DNA of 38,664 bases. It comes from Nitrospirota bacterium (GTDB lineage Bacteria; Nitrospirota; Nitrospiria; SBBL01; JAADHI01). The position numbers and the translations under genes were made by a program. The stretch is from the NCBI GenBank assembly GCA_029261195.1, contig JAJDBU010000069.1, positions 1 through 38,664 on the forward strand, in the 5' to 3' direction. Of the stretch, positions 1-7,072 are shown piece by piece (positions within the stretch are counted from its first letter, which is position 1; each line of letters opens with the position of its first letter). The notes under the pieces were generated by a model that worked only from the letters and a program-made list of their open reading frames with translations, did no database searches and was not told the DNA's origin.

Positions 1-117
1 TTCCGAACGGAGATTTATGCACAGGCCTATTGTCGAATATCAAGCTACCTCCAAACGATGGCGAACAAAGGATATAATCCGCTTATTGCCATTCAAATCG
101 CTCTCGCTGCTGAATGA
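1..117 (+). CDS. Transposase C-terminus (partial, IS66-like)
   Basis: An open frame enters from the left edge and stops at TGA 115-117, giving 38 residues. It reads FRTEIYAQAYCRISSYLQTM and continues to an ending in IALAAE. The 'FRT...A...CRI..YL.T....G.....AI..AL' pattern is what I recall for the C-terminal tail of IS66-family transposases, just after the catalytic core. The catalytic residues lie outside the window, so family assignment rests on this tail only. A short sequence ending in TTAC lies 23 bases downstream, consistent with the end of the element. The gene is cut by the window border, not necessarily broken. Confidence 0.55.
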   Translation, partial: FRTEIYAQAYCRISSYLQTMANKGYNPLIAIQIALAAE

Positions 118-123
118 GACTTG

Positions 124-140
124 CAGGGGTGAGTAGTTAC
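124..140 (+). repeat. Candidate right terminal inverted repeat of the IS66-like element
   Basis: The 17 bases at this position end in GTGAGTAGTTAC, so the complementary strand begins GTAACTACTCAC. IS66-family ends typically start with GTAA or GTAAC. It sits immediately after the transposase stop codon, where the right end is expected. The matching left end is outside the window, so the repeat and any target duplication cannot be confirmed here. Confidence 0.35.
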
Positions 141-510
141 ATTTGTTCAAATAATATTGTCATGAGGGAAAAAATGCGTCATTTTTTCATCTACTGCTGA
201 AAAAATAGATCCATACCGATACATCTACGTAAATCTATCATCGTCCACATTGAATAGGGGCTTATTTGTTCATTGCCAATGTAAAAGTGGAAAGAACGGG
301 GCCTCTATAGAGACAGTCCAAGCGGTATCGGTATTGGTGAACAGAAGACTGAGCGCACACGAAGCGATCAAACAATTGTGATGTCTAATTTACAGGTATT
401 GCCAGTATGCCTCGGCTATGGCAAAGGAAAAGAATGCGGGATTGATCTAGAATTGGATGATGAAATGGAGATTCAGGTTTCAGATACTACTCTTTAAGGA
501 GTTTAAAAGA
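141..510. other. Unassigned stretch between IS end and inverted repeat
   Basis: I see no gene I can support. Two overlapping open frames exist on the + strand: one from about 166 to 381, ending SAHEAIKQL-stop, and one from 285 to 497, ending QVSDTTL-stop. Neither has a convincing start with a ribosome binding site and I recognise neither. They may be remnants of a gene interrupted by the IS66-like element whose end lies at 140, or chance open frames. Confidence 0.3.
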
Positions 511-565
511 GGTCAAGTCCCGAATAGACAATAAATTTACTCATTCTGAGATTCGAGACTTGACC
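511..565. repeat. Imperfect 15-bp inverted repeat (REP-like hairpin)
   Basis: The left arm at 511-525 (GGTCAAGTCCCGAAT) and right arm at 551-565 (ATTCGAGACTTGACC) are reverse complements at 14 of 15 positions, separated by 25 A/T-rich bases. Similar GGTCAAGTC/GACTTGACC ends often occur around IS200-like or REP-associated tyrosine transposase genes; that comparison is from memory. No such transposase is visible here, so this would be a solo or remnant element. A terminator role is unlikely: no T-run follows. Confidence 0.5.
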
Positions 566-588
566 CCCACGAACAGATCCCTTATTTT
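560..588 (+). promoter_or_regulatory. Candidate sigma70-type promoter for the lysine-rich protein gene
   Basis: TTGACC at 560-565, a 17-base spacer, then TATTTT at 583-588. The -35 matches 5 of 6 consensus bases and the -10 matches 4 of 6. Transcription would start near 595, about 25 bases before the ATG at 619. The -35 box lies in the right arm of the inverted repeat, so the repeat may have supplied it. No experimental support. Confidence 0.35.
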
Positions 589-618
589 TAACATAGACAT
601 CATAAGAAGGAGGAAGAT

Positions 619-777
619 ATGGGGAGACCTAATTTCCAGTATGAAAAACGACAGAAAGAATTGGCAAAAAAGAAGAAAAAAGAAGAAAAAAAACAACGTA
701 AGTTAGAAGAAAAAAAACTGCAATCTAAAGAGACCGCTGATCAAGCCCTTCCAGAGTCAGATCCTGGAGAAAATTAA
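619..777 (+). CDS. Lysine-rich 52-aa conserved small protein
   Basis: ATG at 619 follows a good ribosome binding site, AAGGAGG at 607-613, and TAA is at 775-777. The protein starts MGRPNFQYEKRQKELAKKKK, has a very charged K/E/Q middle (about residues 9-37) that should form a single long helix or coiled coil, and an acidic tail ending SDPGEN. Small proteins with the same MGRPNFQYEKRQKEL opening recur in several Gram-negative phyla as far as I recall, with no established function. The next gene begins 26 bases downstream on the same strand, so the two may be co-transcribed. Function unknown. Confidence 0.7.
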   Translation: MGRPNFQYEKRQKELAKKKKKEEKKQRKLEEKKLQSKETADQALPESDPGEN

Positions 778-803
778 GGCACTGATCACTAGAATCAGTC
801 TCC

Positions 804-1490
804 TTGACAAGCTCACCCCCGCGATTTTATTCTGATTTTTATAGCATGGAGCGTGAGATCATTGATTTACCAAAAATAGAAGGTGAGACTAAGGCGGAGT
901 CGGAAGAAGAAATAAGCCCCCGTCTCCTGAGGAAAAAACGGCAGCTCAAGCAACACCTTCTCAAACTGAAGGCCAGCCTTTCTCTCGCCCTTAATGATGC
1001 CTTTGACCGGTATTTTGAAAGCCGCCCCCTAGCCTATCTCAGAATAGAAGACAAGCTGGATCACTTGGCCTCTCTTTTTGAAGTACTCGGAAAGCAGATC
1101 AATTCTGCAGACTGTAGGGGCGATTTAGGGCGGGTCGGCGGCCGAATCAGTTTTGTTGAAGACCGTTTAGATGAAATTGAAGCGGATCTCTATCAACGGC
1201 CTCGTAGACGGCGTCAGCGTGCGTTTAACCTTTTTGATTTTTTCAATAACTTCGTAAAACAAGGTAAAAACGGAACATCCATTGGAAACCAGGAAATTAC
1301 GACGCTATCAGAAGCTTATGCGGTTTTAGGTCTGGAAGAAAGCTGTAGTCTCTCCGAATTATTGCTGGCTTTTCGGAGGCTGGCAAAAAAACATCATCCC
1401 GATGCCAGAGGCGGAGACCGCAGTAAGGAACAAGAATTTCGCCGTGTTCTGGAAGCCTATCAAATCATCAAAGAATTCCGTAGTCGCTAA
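804..1490 (+). CDS. J-domain (DnaJ-like) protein
   Basis: 228 aa from TTG at 804; an alternative ATG start at 846 would give 214 aa, and neither has a clear ribosome binding site. Residues 1-165 are charged and mostly helical, with no domain I recognise. Residues 168-226 form a C-terminal J domain: AYAVLGLEESCSLSELLLAF, then the HPD tripeptide at 198-200, the loop that stimulates DnaK ATPase. There is no G/F linker, zinc-finger or substrate-binding domain, so this is a class III-like co-chaperone; its client is unknown. It follows the lysine-rich small protein gene and may share its transcript. The 167 bases downstream to 1657 contain no feature I can name. Confidence 0.75.
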   Translation: MTSSPPRFYSDFYSMEREIIDLPKIEGETKAESEEEISPRLLRKKRQLKQHLLKLKASLSLALNDAFDRYFESRPLAYLRIEDKLDHLASLFEVLGKQINSADCRGDLGRVGGRISFVEDRLDEIEADLYQRPRRRRQRAFNLFDFFNNFVKQGKNGTSIGNQEITTLSEAYAVLGLEESCSLSELLLAFRRLAKKHHPDARGGDRSKEQEFRRVLEAYQIIKEFRSR

Positions 1491-1657
1491 ATTTCACGCC
1501 TTTCTCTTTTTCACTTCTTGAAGCACTTGCCTGCAATCCTACTCTCCAAAAAACATCAAACAATAACAATGTCATAAATGAAGTGCATAATAATGCTTTG
1601 TGAGCCTTGAATGCGCCACTTGTGTCTGATCAATACTAGTGTTCTTAGCTGGATAGG

Positions 1658-2380
1658 TTAGCTCAATTTAGATCGAAAACCTGTGTGGATTGCGACTATG
1701 CCTCCTGCCAGATTTTGATAGGCAGTTTTTTGAAATCCGATGTCTTCGATACGTTTTTGAAAACTTGTCTGATCCGGGAATTTTCGGATCGAGTCGGGGA
1801 GGTATTGATAAATGCCTGTTTGATCTTTTGAGACCCATGTTCCGATTTTTGGAAGGAGCTTGAAGGAGTAAAGATCGTAAAACATGCGAAATGGAGGGAA
1901 GGAGGGTTTTGAAAAATCGAGGCAGGCCATTCTTCCACCGGGCTTGAGGATGCGATAGATTTCTTTCAGGGCCTGGTCGAGATCTGAAACATTACGGAGG
2001 CAAAACCCGGTGAGGATCGCATCAAATGACCGGTCCGGAAATGGTAGTTGCTCGGCATTGGCGCGGACGCAAGCGACTTGGCTTTTTTTTCTACGGTTTA
2101 GTTTGTCCTTTCCGATGAGGAGCATCGGTTCATTCAGGTCGGTGGCAGTGACGCTTCCTTCGGCACCGACCCGGGCGGATGCCAGTATTGAAAGGTCGGC
2201 AGTGCCTGCGCCGATATCAAGCACCTTTTCCCCCGGACGGAGGCCGATTGCCTGCACTGTTTTTTCTTTCCATTGGTGGTGGAGTCCGAAGGAGAGCAGG
2301 GTGTTGTTCAAATCGTAATGTCGGGCGATTGACGAGAACATCTGCTGCACTGCTTTTTCTTTTTTTTGACCTGTCAACAT
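1658..2380 (-). CDS. ubiE: Ubiquinone/menaquinone biosynthesis C-methyltransferase UbiE/MenG
   Basis: 240 aa. It transfers a methyl group from S-adenosylmethionine to the ring of demethylmenaquinone (or the ubiquinone precursor), a late step in respiratory quinone synthesis. The N-terminal VQQMFSSIARHYDLNN is the family signature, the SAM motif I is VLDIGAGTADL (53-63), and a NAEQLPFPDRSFDAI segment follows around residue 108. Length is typical (about 230-250). Which quinone is made cannot be told from this gene; menG would be the name in a menaquinone-only organism. It lies downstream of the exported protein gene on the same strand, with a 124-base gap, and convergent to the J-domain gene. 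Confidence 0.92.
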   Translation of the reverse strand: MLTGQKKEKAVQQMFSSIARHYDLNNTLLSFGLHHQWKEKTVQAIGLRPGEKVLDIGAGTADLSILASARVGAEGSVTATDLNEPMLLIGKDKLNRRKKSQVACVRANAEQLPFPDRSFDAILTGFCLRNVSDLDQALKEIYRILKPGGRMACLDFSKPSFPPFRMFYDLYSFKLLPKIGTWVSKDQTGIYQYLPDSIRKFPDQTSFQKRIEDIGFQKTAYQNLAGGIVAIHTGFRSKLS

Positions 2381-2504
2381 TCAAGCACTTTCTGAAGAAT
2401 TCGCTACATGAGGGCACAACTATGGTGGTGCATTCTCTTGTGAGCCAAGGTTTGTGATTTTACTTGTCGGGCCCATTGAACGCAAGAATCTGGGGGGAGG
2501 AGAC

Positions 2505-3242
2505 TTAAAATCCGATATTGATTCGACCGGTATACAGGGGTGTCTCAGCAAAATCGGCCTCTACAACGATGTTGATGAGGACAATTGAGATTTTGATGCC
2601 GACAAAGGGTTTTACGAGACTTACGTTTGCTTTCCGTTTTTCGGCCGTCACATTTTCTTTACTTCGGACCCACACCTGTCCGTAACCGGCATAGGGGGTG
2701 AGGAATGCAAAGCCTTTGCTGATTGAAATGTCGGCGCCGAATGTTTCGAGATCTAGAACGTCGACACCCAATAATTTTGTATAGGAAGCTCTGATTGCGA
2801 CAGCGGGCAGGGCGACATTGCCAGAGATAAAGGCCCATTTCAATTCACCTCCCGCAAGGGCAATATTAGACTCGGGCACTTTGGCATAGATTGCGCCGAT
2901 ATCAATGCCGAAGGGGAGACCTTTTTGGGCGTGGACCTTGGGGATGATGACTGAACCGGGTGGGGTAGCTTTTGTAACATTTTCCCAAAGGCTCCGGTCG
3001 ATGTCAGTCGTCGTCACTTCAATACCCACGTCAAAGCCCAATATTCCGAGTGGCTCGGCGGGGGCCATTGGCAGGTAGGCGATTGCAAGTCCGATCTCCT
3101 CGGTGAAATCCTCAAATGCGCTTTGAATAACTGGGTTAATGGTGTCAATGTCGATATTTGCAGCCGATGCGCTTTGAAGTGGAAGAGTCAATGCGAGACT
3201 GGAAAGTACAAGTAAAAAGAAAGGCTTAAATTGAATGGACAT
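2505..3242 (-). CDS. Exported beta-barrel-like outer membrane protein, unknown function
   Basis: 245 aa from ATG at 3242, chosen over an upstream in-frame start at 3344 because AGGAGG lies 9 bases before it and a signal peptide begins there: MSIQFK, a hydrophobic core LVLSSLALTLPL, and a probable signal peptidase I site after SASA (about residue 27). The mature part alternates short polar/hydrophobic stretches (for example EPLGILGFDVGIEV, PFGIDIGAIYAKV, FLTPYAGYGQVWV) and ends in INIGF with a terminal phenylalanine, as in proteins inserted by the BAM complex. This suggests a small outer membrane beta-barrel of about 10-12 strands. I do not recognise a functional family. Confidence 0.7.
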   Translation of the reverse strand: MSIQFKPFFLLVLSSLALTLPLQSASAANIDIDTINPVIQSAFEDFTEEIGLAIAYLPMAPAEPLGILGFDVGIEVTTTDIDRSLWENVTKATPPGSVIIPKVHAQKGLPFGIDIGAIYAKVPESNIALAGGELKWAFISGNVALPAVAIRASYTKLLGVDVLDLETFGADISISKGFAFLTPYAGYGQVWVRSKENVTAEKRKANVSLVKPFVGIKISIVLINIVVEADFAETPLYTGRINIGF

Positions 3243-3321
3243 TATTGCATTCCTCCTGGGATTGTCATTTCGGGGGGCAGATTGCCCTATTGAATATTTG
3301 ATGAGTTGCTCAGCTTTTTTC

Positions 3322-3350
3322 TTGACAAACGCTGGACTCAACACTAATAT
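3322..3350 (+). promoter_or_regulatory. Candidate sigma70-type promoter of the tRNA cluster
   Basis: TTGACA (6/6) at 3322-3327, a 17-base spacer, then TAATAT at 3345-3350 (4/6). It points toward the tRNA genes, with a predicted start near 3357 and about 130 bases of leader before tRNA-Thr at 3489. It overlaps the 5' upstream region of the divergent exported-protein gene. Confidence 0.5.
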
Positions 3351-3488
3351 TAGCCGTTTGTTTGGTTAGGTGACTCCATTTTATCCTCATTACGGGGATA
3401 CGGATTTAAATAGCACCTTTCAAGCAAGGCGTAGGCTTATATAGCATAGCGCCTTTTTGAATGTAAAGAAGCTCAAAGTGGAAGAAAT

Positions 3489-3564
3489 GCTGGCGTAGCT
3501 CAGTTGGTAGAGCAGCTGATTTGTAATCAGCAGGTCGGGGGTTCAAATCCCTTCGCCAGCTCCA
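3489..3564 (+). tRNA. tRNA-Thr (anticodon TGT)
   Basis: A full cloverleaf is visible: acceptor GCTGGCG/CGCCAGC, D-arm GCTCAGTTGGTAGAGC, anticodon stem GCTGA/TCAGC with loop TTTGTAA, T-arm with GTTCAAATC, discriminator T and encoded CCA at 3562-3564. The anticodon reads ACA and related threonine codons. First of four clustered tRNAs. Confidence 0.97.
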
Positions 3565-3655
3565 AAATTGCCGCTTTGCCCGTTTTTGTTGTGCTGATTA
3601 GTCGATAGAAAGACCTGACTGGATGTTTGTTCGAGAAATGGATTTTTTTTTAAGT

Positions 3656-3741
3656 GGGGAGGTACCCGAGTGGACAAAGGGAACAGACTGTAAATCTGTC
3701 GCTTCCGAGCTACGGAGGTTCGAATCCTCCCCTCCCCACCA
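3656..3741 (+). tRNA. tRNA-Tyr (anticodon GTA)
   Basis: Class II tRNA of 86 nt with a long variable arm. Acceptor GGGGAGG/CCTCCCC, anticodon stem CAGA/TCTG with loop CTGTAAA, T-arm GGTTCGAATCC, and encoded CCA at 3739-3741. Confidence 0.97.
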
Positions 3742-3752
3742 TTATGATACAT

Positions 3753-3828
3753 GCGGGAATAGCTCAGTTGGTAGAGCGCTAGCCTTCCAAGCTGGATGTC
3801 GCGGGTTCGAATCCCGTTTCCCGCTCCA
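3753..3828 (+). tRNA. tRNA-Gly (anticodon TCC)
   Basis: 76 nt including encoded CCA. Acceptor GCGGGAA/TTCCCGC, anticodon loop CTTCCAA, T-loop GGGTTCGAATCCC. It lies only 11 bases after tRNA-Tyr, so the two are cleaved from one precursor. Confidence 0.97.
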
Positions 3829-3919
3829 AAATCTGAATAGGAGTCATGCTGATTTCGGTAAATCGATAAGATCATTCTGTCATTCTGTTTGGTCTTTCTC
3901 GAAACCTAAGGGAACTGCC

Positions 3920-3992
3920 GCCCTTGTAGCTCAGTCGGTAGAGCACATCCTTGGTAAGGATGAGGTCACCGGTTCAATCCCGGTCAAGGGCT
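3920..3992 (+). tRNA. tRNA-Thr (anticodon GGT)
   Basis: 73 nt. Acceptor GCCCTTG/CAAGGGC, anticodon stem CATCC/GGATG with loop TTGGTAA, T-arm CCGGTTCAATCCCGG. CCA is not encoded: the discriminator T is followed by GTT. This tRNA usually sits directly before a tuf gene; here rpmG comes next. Confidence 0.96.
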
Positions 3993-4083
3993 GTTGTCAC
4001 TAGCTCTTTGGTTATGTTAAGCATTGCGCTGATTTTAAGTATTTGCTTTAAGTGTTTGTAATAATGAAAGAAGGGTAGCTTGT

Positions 4084-4233
4084 ATGCGTGAGATTATTAT
4101 ATTGGGGTGTTTGGAATGCAAAAATCGAAACTATTCAACGAAAAAAAATAAGCGAAATACCCCTGATCGTCTGGAACGGAAGAAATACTGTAAGACCTGT
4201 CGAAGTCATACTCCCCATAAAGAAGTGAAATAG
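4084..4233 (+). CDS. rpmG: 50S ribosomal protein bL33
   Basis: 49 aa; ATG at 4084 preceded by GAAGGG, TAG at 4231-4233. It binds 23S rRNA near the E site. The sequence starts [17 protein letters not shown] and contains RKKYCKTCR, so it has two CxxC pairs (C9, C12, C36, C39) and is the zinc-binding (C+) form. Length is normal. The gene sits between tRNA-Thr(GGT) and tRNA-Trp. In many bacteria that position holds tuf followed by rpmG; here the tuf copy is absent. Confidence 0.95.
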   Translation: MREIIILGCLECKNRNYSTKKNKRNTPDRLERKKYCKTCRSHTPHKEVK

Positions 4234-4273
4234 GGATTTCGAGCGATATTGATTACTTTGCATGGCATCGTAC

Positions 4274-4348
4274 AGGCCAGTAGCTCCAATTGGTTAGAGC
4301 GGCGGTCTCCAAAACCGCATGTTGGGGGTTCGAGTCCCTCCTGGCCTG
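4274..4348 (+). tRNA. tRNA-Trp (anticodon CCA)
   Basis: 75 nt. Acceptor AGGCCAG/CTGGCCT, anticodon stem GCGGT/ACCGC with loop CTCCAAA, T-arm GGGGGTTCGAGTCCCTC, discriminator G. CCA is not encoded (CAA follows). It precedes secE, the common bacterial arrangement. Confidence 0.96.
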
Positions 4349-4430
4349 CAAAGCGCTTATGTGGCAGAGACGACTGATGCTTTGCGGTGAAGGTTGAGTT
4401 GAACCTCTGCTGGATGGAAATATAAGGAGT

Positions 4431-4634
4431 ATGTTTAGGATGATTAAGAAGGGGTTTCAATCCCTGAGTGACTTTGTAAAGGGTGTGAAGGCTGAATTGG
4501 TGAAAGTGACCTACCCTTCCAAAAACGAAACAATTGGGTCGACAACTGTTGTTATTGTTTTTACGATTATTGTAGCGATGTTTTTGGCAGTTATTGATGT
4601 TGCTCTTGTTCGTTTGCTTCGTTTAGCTGTGTAA
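4431..4634 (+). CDS. secE: Preprotein translocase subunit SecE
   Basis: 67 aa. SecE clamps SecY in the inner membrane as part of the SecYEG channel. The protein is the short single-spanning form: an amphipathic N-terminal part with the conserved GVKAELVKVTYPSKNE (about 19-34), then one hydrophobic segment, TTVVIVFTIIVAMFLAVIDV. ATG 4431 follows AAGGAG very closely; an in-frame ATG at 4440 has better spacing and would give 64 aa. It is followed by nusG after 19 bases. Confidence 0.95.
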   Translation: MFRMIKKGFQSLSDFVKGVKAELVKVTYPSKNETIGSTTVVIVFTIIVAMFLAVIDVALVRLLRLAV

Positions 4635-4653
4635 GTCCGCCTAGGGAGGGTTC

Positions 4654-5184
4654 ATGGAAAAAGAATGGTATGTTATCCATACCTATTCCGGTTTTGAAGG
4701 TCGAGTGAAGGCAAGTCTTGAAGAACGGGTAGTCTCGCTTGGCCTGGAAGAAAAAATCGGGAAAATCCTTATTCCAACGGAGGATGTCGTTGAAATAAGG
4801 GACGGGAAGAAGAGAATGGCAACAAAAAAATTCTTCCCGGGTTATGTACTTATTGAGACCACCCTTGATAATGAGGTTCAGCAGCTTATCAAGGGGACGG
4901 CGAAAGTGACTGGCTTCTTAGGAGGGGGGGAAGTTCCTGCTCCCTTGCCGGAGCAGGAGGTTAGGCATCTTCTGAAGCAAGTTGATGAGGGGGCCACGCC
5001 TTCGTCGGAAAAAAGCCTGTATGACGAAGGAGACTCTGTACGAATTGTCGATGGGCCATTTCTGGGCTTTAATGGCGTTGTGGATGAGGTGCATGCCGAT
5101 CACGAAAAGTTAAAGGTCTTGGTGAGTATCTTTGGGAGGTCGACGCCGGTTGAATTGAGCTTTTTTCAGGTTGAAAAAGCGTAA
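4654..5184 (+). CDS. nusG: Transcription elongation/antitermination factor NusG
   Basis: 176 aa, close to the usual 175-180. NusG binds the beta' clamp helices of RNA polymerase, suppresses pausing and couples it to Rho or the ribosome. The NGN domain starts EKEWYVIHTYSGFE and includes FFPGYVLIE. The C-terminal KOW domain is EGDSVRIVDGPFLGFNGVVD (about 126-145). GGGAGG lies just before the ATG. Cotranscribed with secE. Confidence 0.97.
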   Translation: MEKEWYVIHTYSGFEGRVKASLEERVVSLGLEEKIGKILIPTEDVVEIRDGKKRMATKKFFPGYVLIETTLDNEVQQLIKGTAKVTGFLGGGEVPAPLPEQEVRHLLKQVDEGATPSSEKSLYDEGDSVRIVDGPFLGFNGVVDEVHADHEKLKVLVSIFGRSTPVELSFFQVEKA

Positions 5185-5253
5185 CCCTGTTTAGTCTGTC
5201 CTGGTTGCTGAAACCGTTATGATGAATTCTAGATAAGAGGGGTTGTAAGTAAA

Positions 5254-5676
5254 ATGGCAAAAGAGGTTAAGGCTCTGGTGAAACTTCAAATTCCAGCAGG
5301 GAAAGCAAACCCCGCTCCACCGGTCGGTCCGGCTTTAGGGCAGCACGGTGTCAACATTATGGAGTTTTGTAAGGCGTTTAATTCGCAAACAAAAGGAAAA
5401 GAGGGGTCCATTATCCCCGCTGTTATCACAATCTATGTTGATCGAACCTTTACTTTTGAACTGAAAAGTCCCCCTGCGTCTGATCTCTTAAAGAAGGCAG
5501 CCGGGGTAATTAAGGGTTCTGCTGTCCCTCAAAAGGACAAGGTGGGGTCGGTGACACGGGCACAGATTGAAGAAATTGCACAGCTCAAAATGTCGGATCT
5601 TAATGCGGTTGATCTTGAAGGTGCGAGCCGAATTATCGAAGGCGCAGCCCGTAGTATGGGAATAGTGGTGAAGTAA
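5254..5676 (+). CDS. rplK: 50S ribosomal protein uL11
   Basis: 140 aa, full length. It binds the GTPase-associated centre of 23S rRNA. The N-terminal domain carries [20 protein letters not shown], the proline-rich switch that contacts release and elongation factors; the C-terminal rRNA-binding domain ends [11 protein letters not shown]. The 69-base gap after nusG contains a small hairpin, GGTT/AACC at 5203-5215, followed by GATGA. L1 represses this operon in other bacteria through a leader site of this kind, but the match here is weak. Confidence 0.97.
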   Translation: MAKEVKALVKLQIPAGKANPAPPVGPALGQHGVNIMEFCKAFNSQTKGKEGSIIPAVITIYVDRTFTFELKSPPASDLLKKAAGVIKGSAVPQKDKVGSVTRAQIEEIAQLKMSDLNAVDLEGASRIIEGAARSMGIVVK

Positions 5677-5740
5677 TACGCTTTATGAGTTAAGGATGGA
5701 TGGGATGACCGTGCCTAAAGGGCTGGGCTAAGGAGTAAAA

Positions 5741-6436
5741 ATGGGGAAAAAGTATGATGCTGCACTAAAACAGGTGCAGGAAGAGCCTTATGAATTAAAA
5801 GAGGCTTGTGAGTTACTAAAAAAGGTCCATTATGTGGGCTTTGATGCCAGTGTAGATCTTGCAATTTGCTTGGGCGTGAACCCAAAGCATTCTGATCAGA
5901 TGGTCCGCGGTTCAGTCGTCTTGCCACATGGCACGGGTAAAAAAGTTCGCATTCTTGTTTTTGCAAAAGGCGAAAAAGAGAAAGAGGCAACTGAAGCCGG
6001 TGCAGATCATGTTGGCCTTGATGATTTGGTCGAAAAAATCAAGGGCGGGTGGACGGACTTTGACCGCGTTGTCGCGACGCCCGACTTAATGGGTGTTGTT
6101 GGTCGTTTAGGTAAGGTCTTGGGTCCGAGAGGCCTGATGCCAAACCCGAAGACGGGCACCGTTACCTTTGAGCTTGCAAGGGCGATCAGGGAAATACGGA
6201 AGGGTAAAGTCGAATACCGGGTTGAAAAGGCTGGCATCATTCATGTTTCTATAGGCCGTGTTTCGTTCTCAGGAGAGCAACTCGTTGAAAATTCTATGGC
6301 GGTGGTGGACTCAGTGATCAGGCAAAAACCGGCTGCGGCCAAGGGAAAATATATTAAAGGTGTGACCATTTCCTCGACGATGGGTCCTGGTATTCCGGTG
6401 GATGAGGGCGGTCTTCGTTCCGAAAAGGCTGCTTGA
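5741..6436 (+). CDS. rplA: 50S ribosomal protein uL1
   Basis: 231 aa, typical. It forms the mobile L1 stalk that helps release deacylated tRNA, and usually represses its own rplK-rplA mRNA. Visible signatures are [16 protein letters not shown] (about 56-71), [14 protein letters not shown] (about 128-141) and the C-terminal [17 protein letters not shown]-like segment. The start follows GGCTAAGGAGT with good spacing. 64 bases separate it from rplK. Confidence 0.97.
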   Translation: MGKKYDAALKQVQEEPYELKEACELLKKVHYVGFDASVDLAICLGVNPKHSDQMVRGSVVLPHGTGKKVRILVFAKGEKEKEATEAGADHVGLDDLVEKIKGGWTDFDRVVATPDLMGVVGRLGKVLGPRGLMPNPKTGTVTFELARAIREIRKGKVEYRVEKAGIIHVSIGRVSFSGEQLVENSMAVVDSVIRQKPAAAKGKYIKGVTISSTMGPGIPVDEGGLRSEKAA

Positions 6437-6506
6437 TCCATCCTGTTCTGTTGTGGAATATTGGTTTTTTCGAGCTGTGCTGCATACATAAAAAGAGGGT
6501 AGAGGT

Positions 6507-7028
6507 ATGAACGTAGAAGAGAAAAAGGCAGGTGTTTCTCTGCTAAACGAAAAGTTTTCTCAATCTAAAATGGCTATTTTAGTCGATTTTACCGGTATGG
6601 GCGTCGAGGAGCTTCGTGCGGTCAGGGGGCAACTTCGTGCTGCCGGAGGTGAACTCAAGGTCGTCAAAAATACTATTGCGATTCGAGCCGCAAATGGAAC
6701 GTCTCTTGAGGGGCTGCAAGCCGACTTTAAGGGTGCGACCTTGGTTGCCTTGGGTTATGCCGATCCTGTTGCTCCGGCGAAGGCCTTAAAAGCTGCAACA
6801 GATAAGCAAAAAAAATTGAAGATCAAATCAGGGGTTTTTGAGGGGACTGTAGTTGATTTTGATTGCTTCAGGAAGATTGCAAAACTTCCCGCAAAGCCCG
6901 TTTTGATTGCTCAGTTAGTCGGTTGTTTGCAAGGGCCCATTTCCGGTTTTGCCGGGTGCCTTGATGGGGTATTGAGCAAATTTGTCCGTACTTTGCAGGC
7001 AGTGCATGACGACCGTGAAAAATCGTAA
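6507..7028 (+). CDS. rplJ: 50S ribosomal protein uL10
   Basis: 173 aa. L10 anchors the L7/L12 dimers on the ribosomal stalk base. The N-terminal rRNA-binding part has AILVDFTGMGVEELRAVRGQ and LKVVKNTIAIRA; the C-terminal helix that binds L12 dimers ends FVRTLQAVHDDREKS. GAGGGTAGAGG lies upstream of the ATG. In many bacteria L10-L12 represses this mRNA through the leader; I could not identify the target structure in the 70 bases before the gene. Confidence 0.96.
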   Translation: MNVEEKKAGVSLLNEKFSQSKMAILVDFTGMGVEELRAVRGQLRAAGGELKVVKNTIAIRAANGTSLEGLQADFKGATLVALGYADPVAPAKALKAATDKQKKLKIKSGVFEGTVVDFDCFRKIAKLPAKPVLIAQLVGCLQGPISGFAGCLDGVLSKFVRTLQAVHDDREKS

Positions 7029-7072
7029 GGAACAGATTTTTAGAAGCCGGGACGTGAATTATGAGTCCCTTG

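Noticed and set aside
3543-3875. 110-aa open frame antisense to the tRNA cluster with GNGIRTRDIQLG-like text
   Set aside because: This is the well-known false translation of tRNA genes read in antisense; it overlaps three clear tRNAs.
3623-4003. 126-aa open frame through tRNA-Tyr, Gly and Thr (SVGRALAFQAGCRGFESR)
   Set aside because: Same artefact in sense orientation: tRNA sequence read as protein.
4206-4460. 84-aa antisense frame containing GQEGLEPPTCGFGDRRSNQLE
   Set aside because: Antisense translation of tRNA-Trp, a common annotation error.
5200-5225. Possible L1-binding leader motif before rplK
   Set aside because: GGTT/AACC hairpin plus GATGA is suggestive, but too short to distinguish from chance; mentioned only in the rplK entry.
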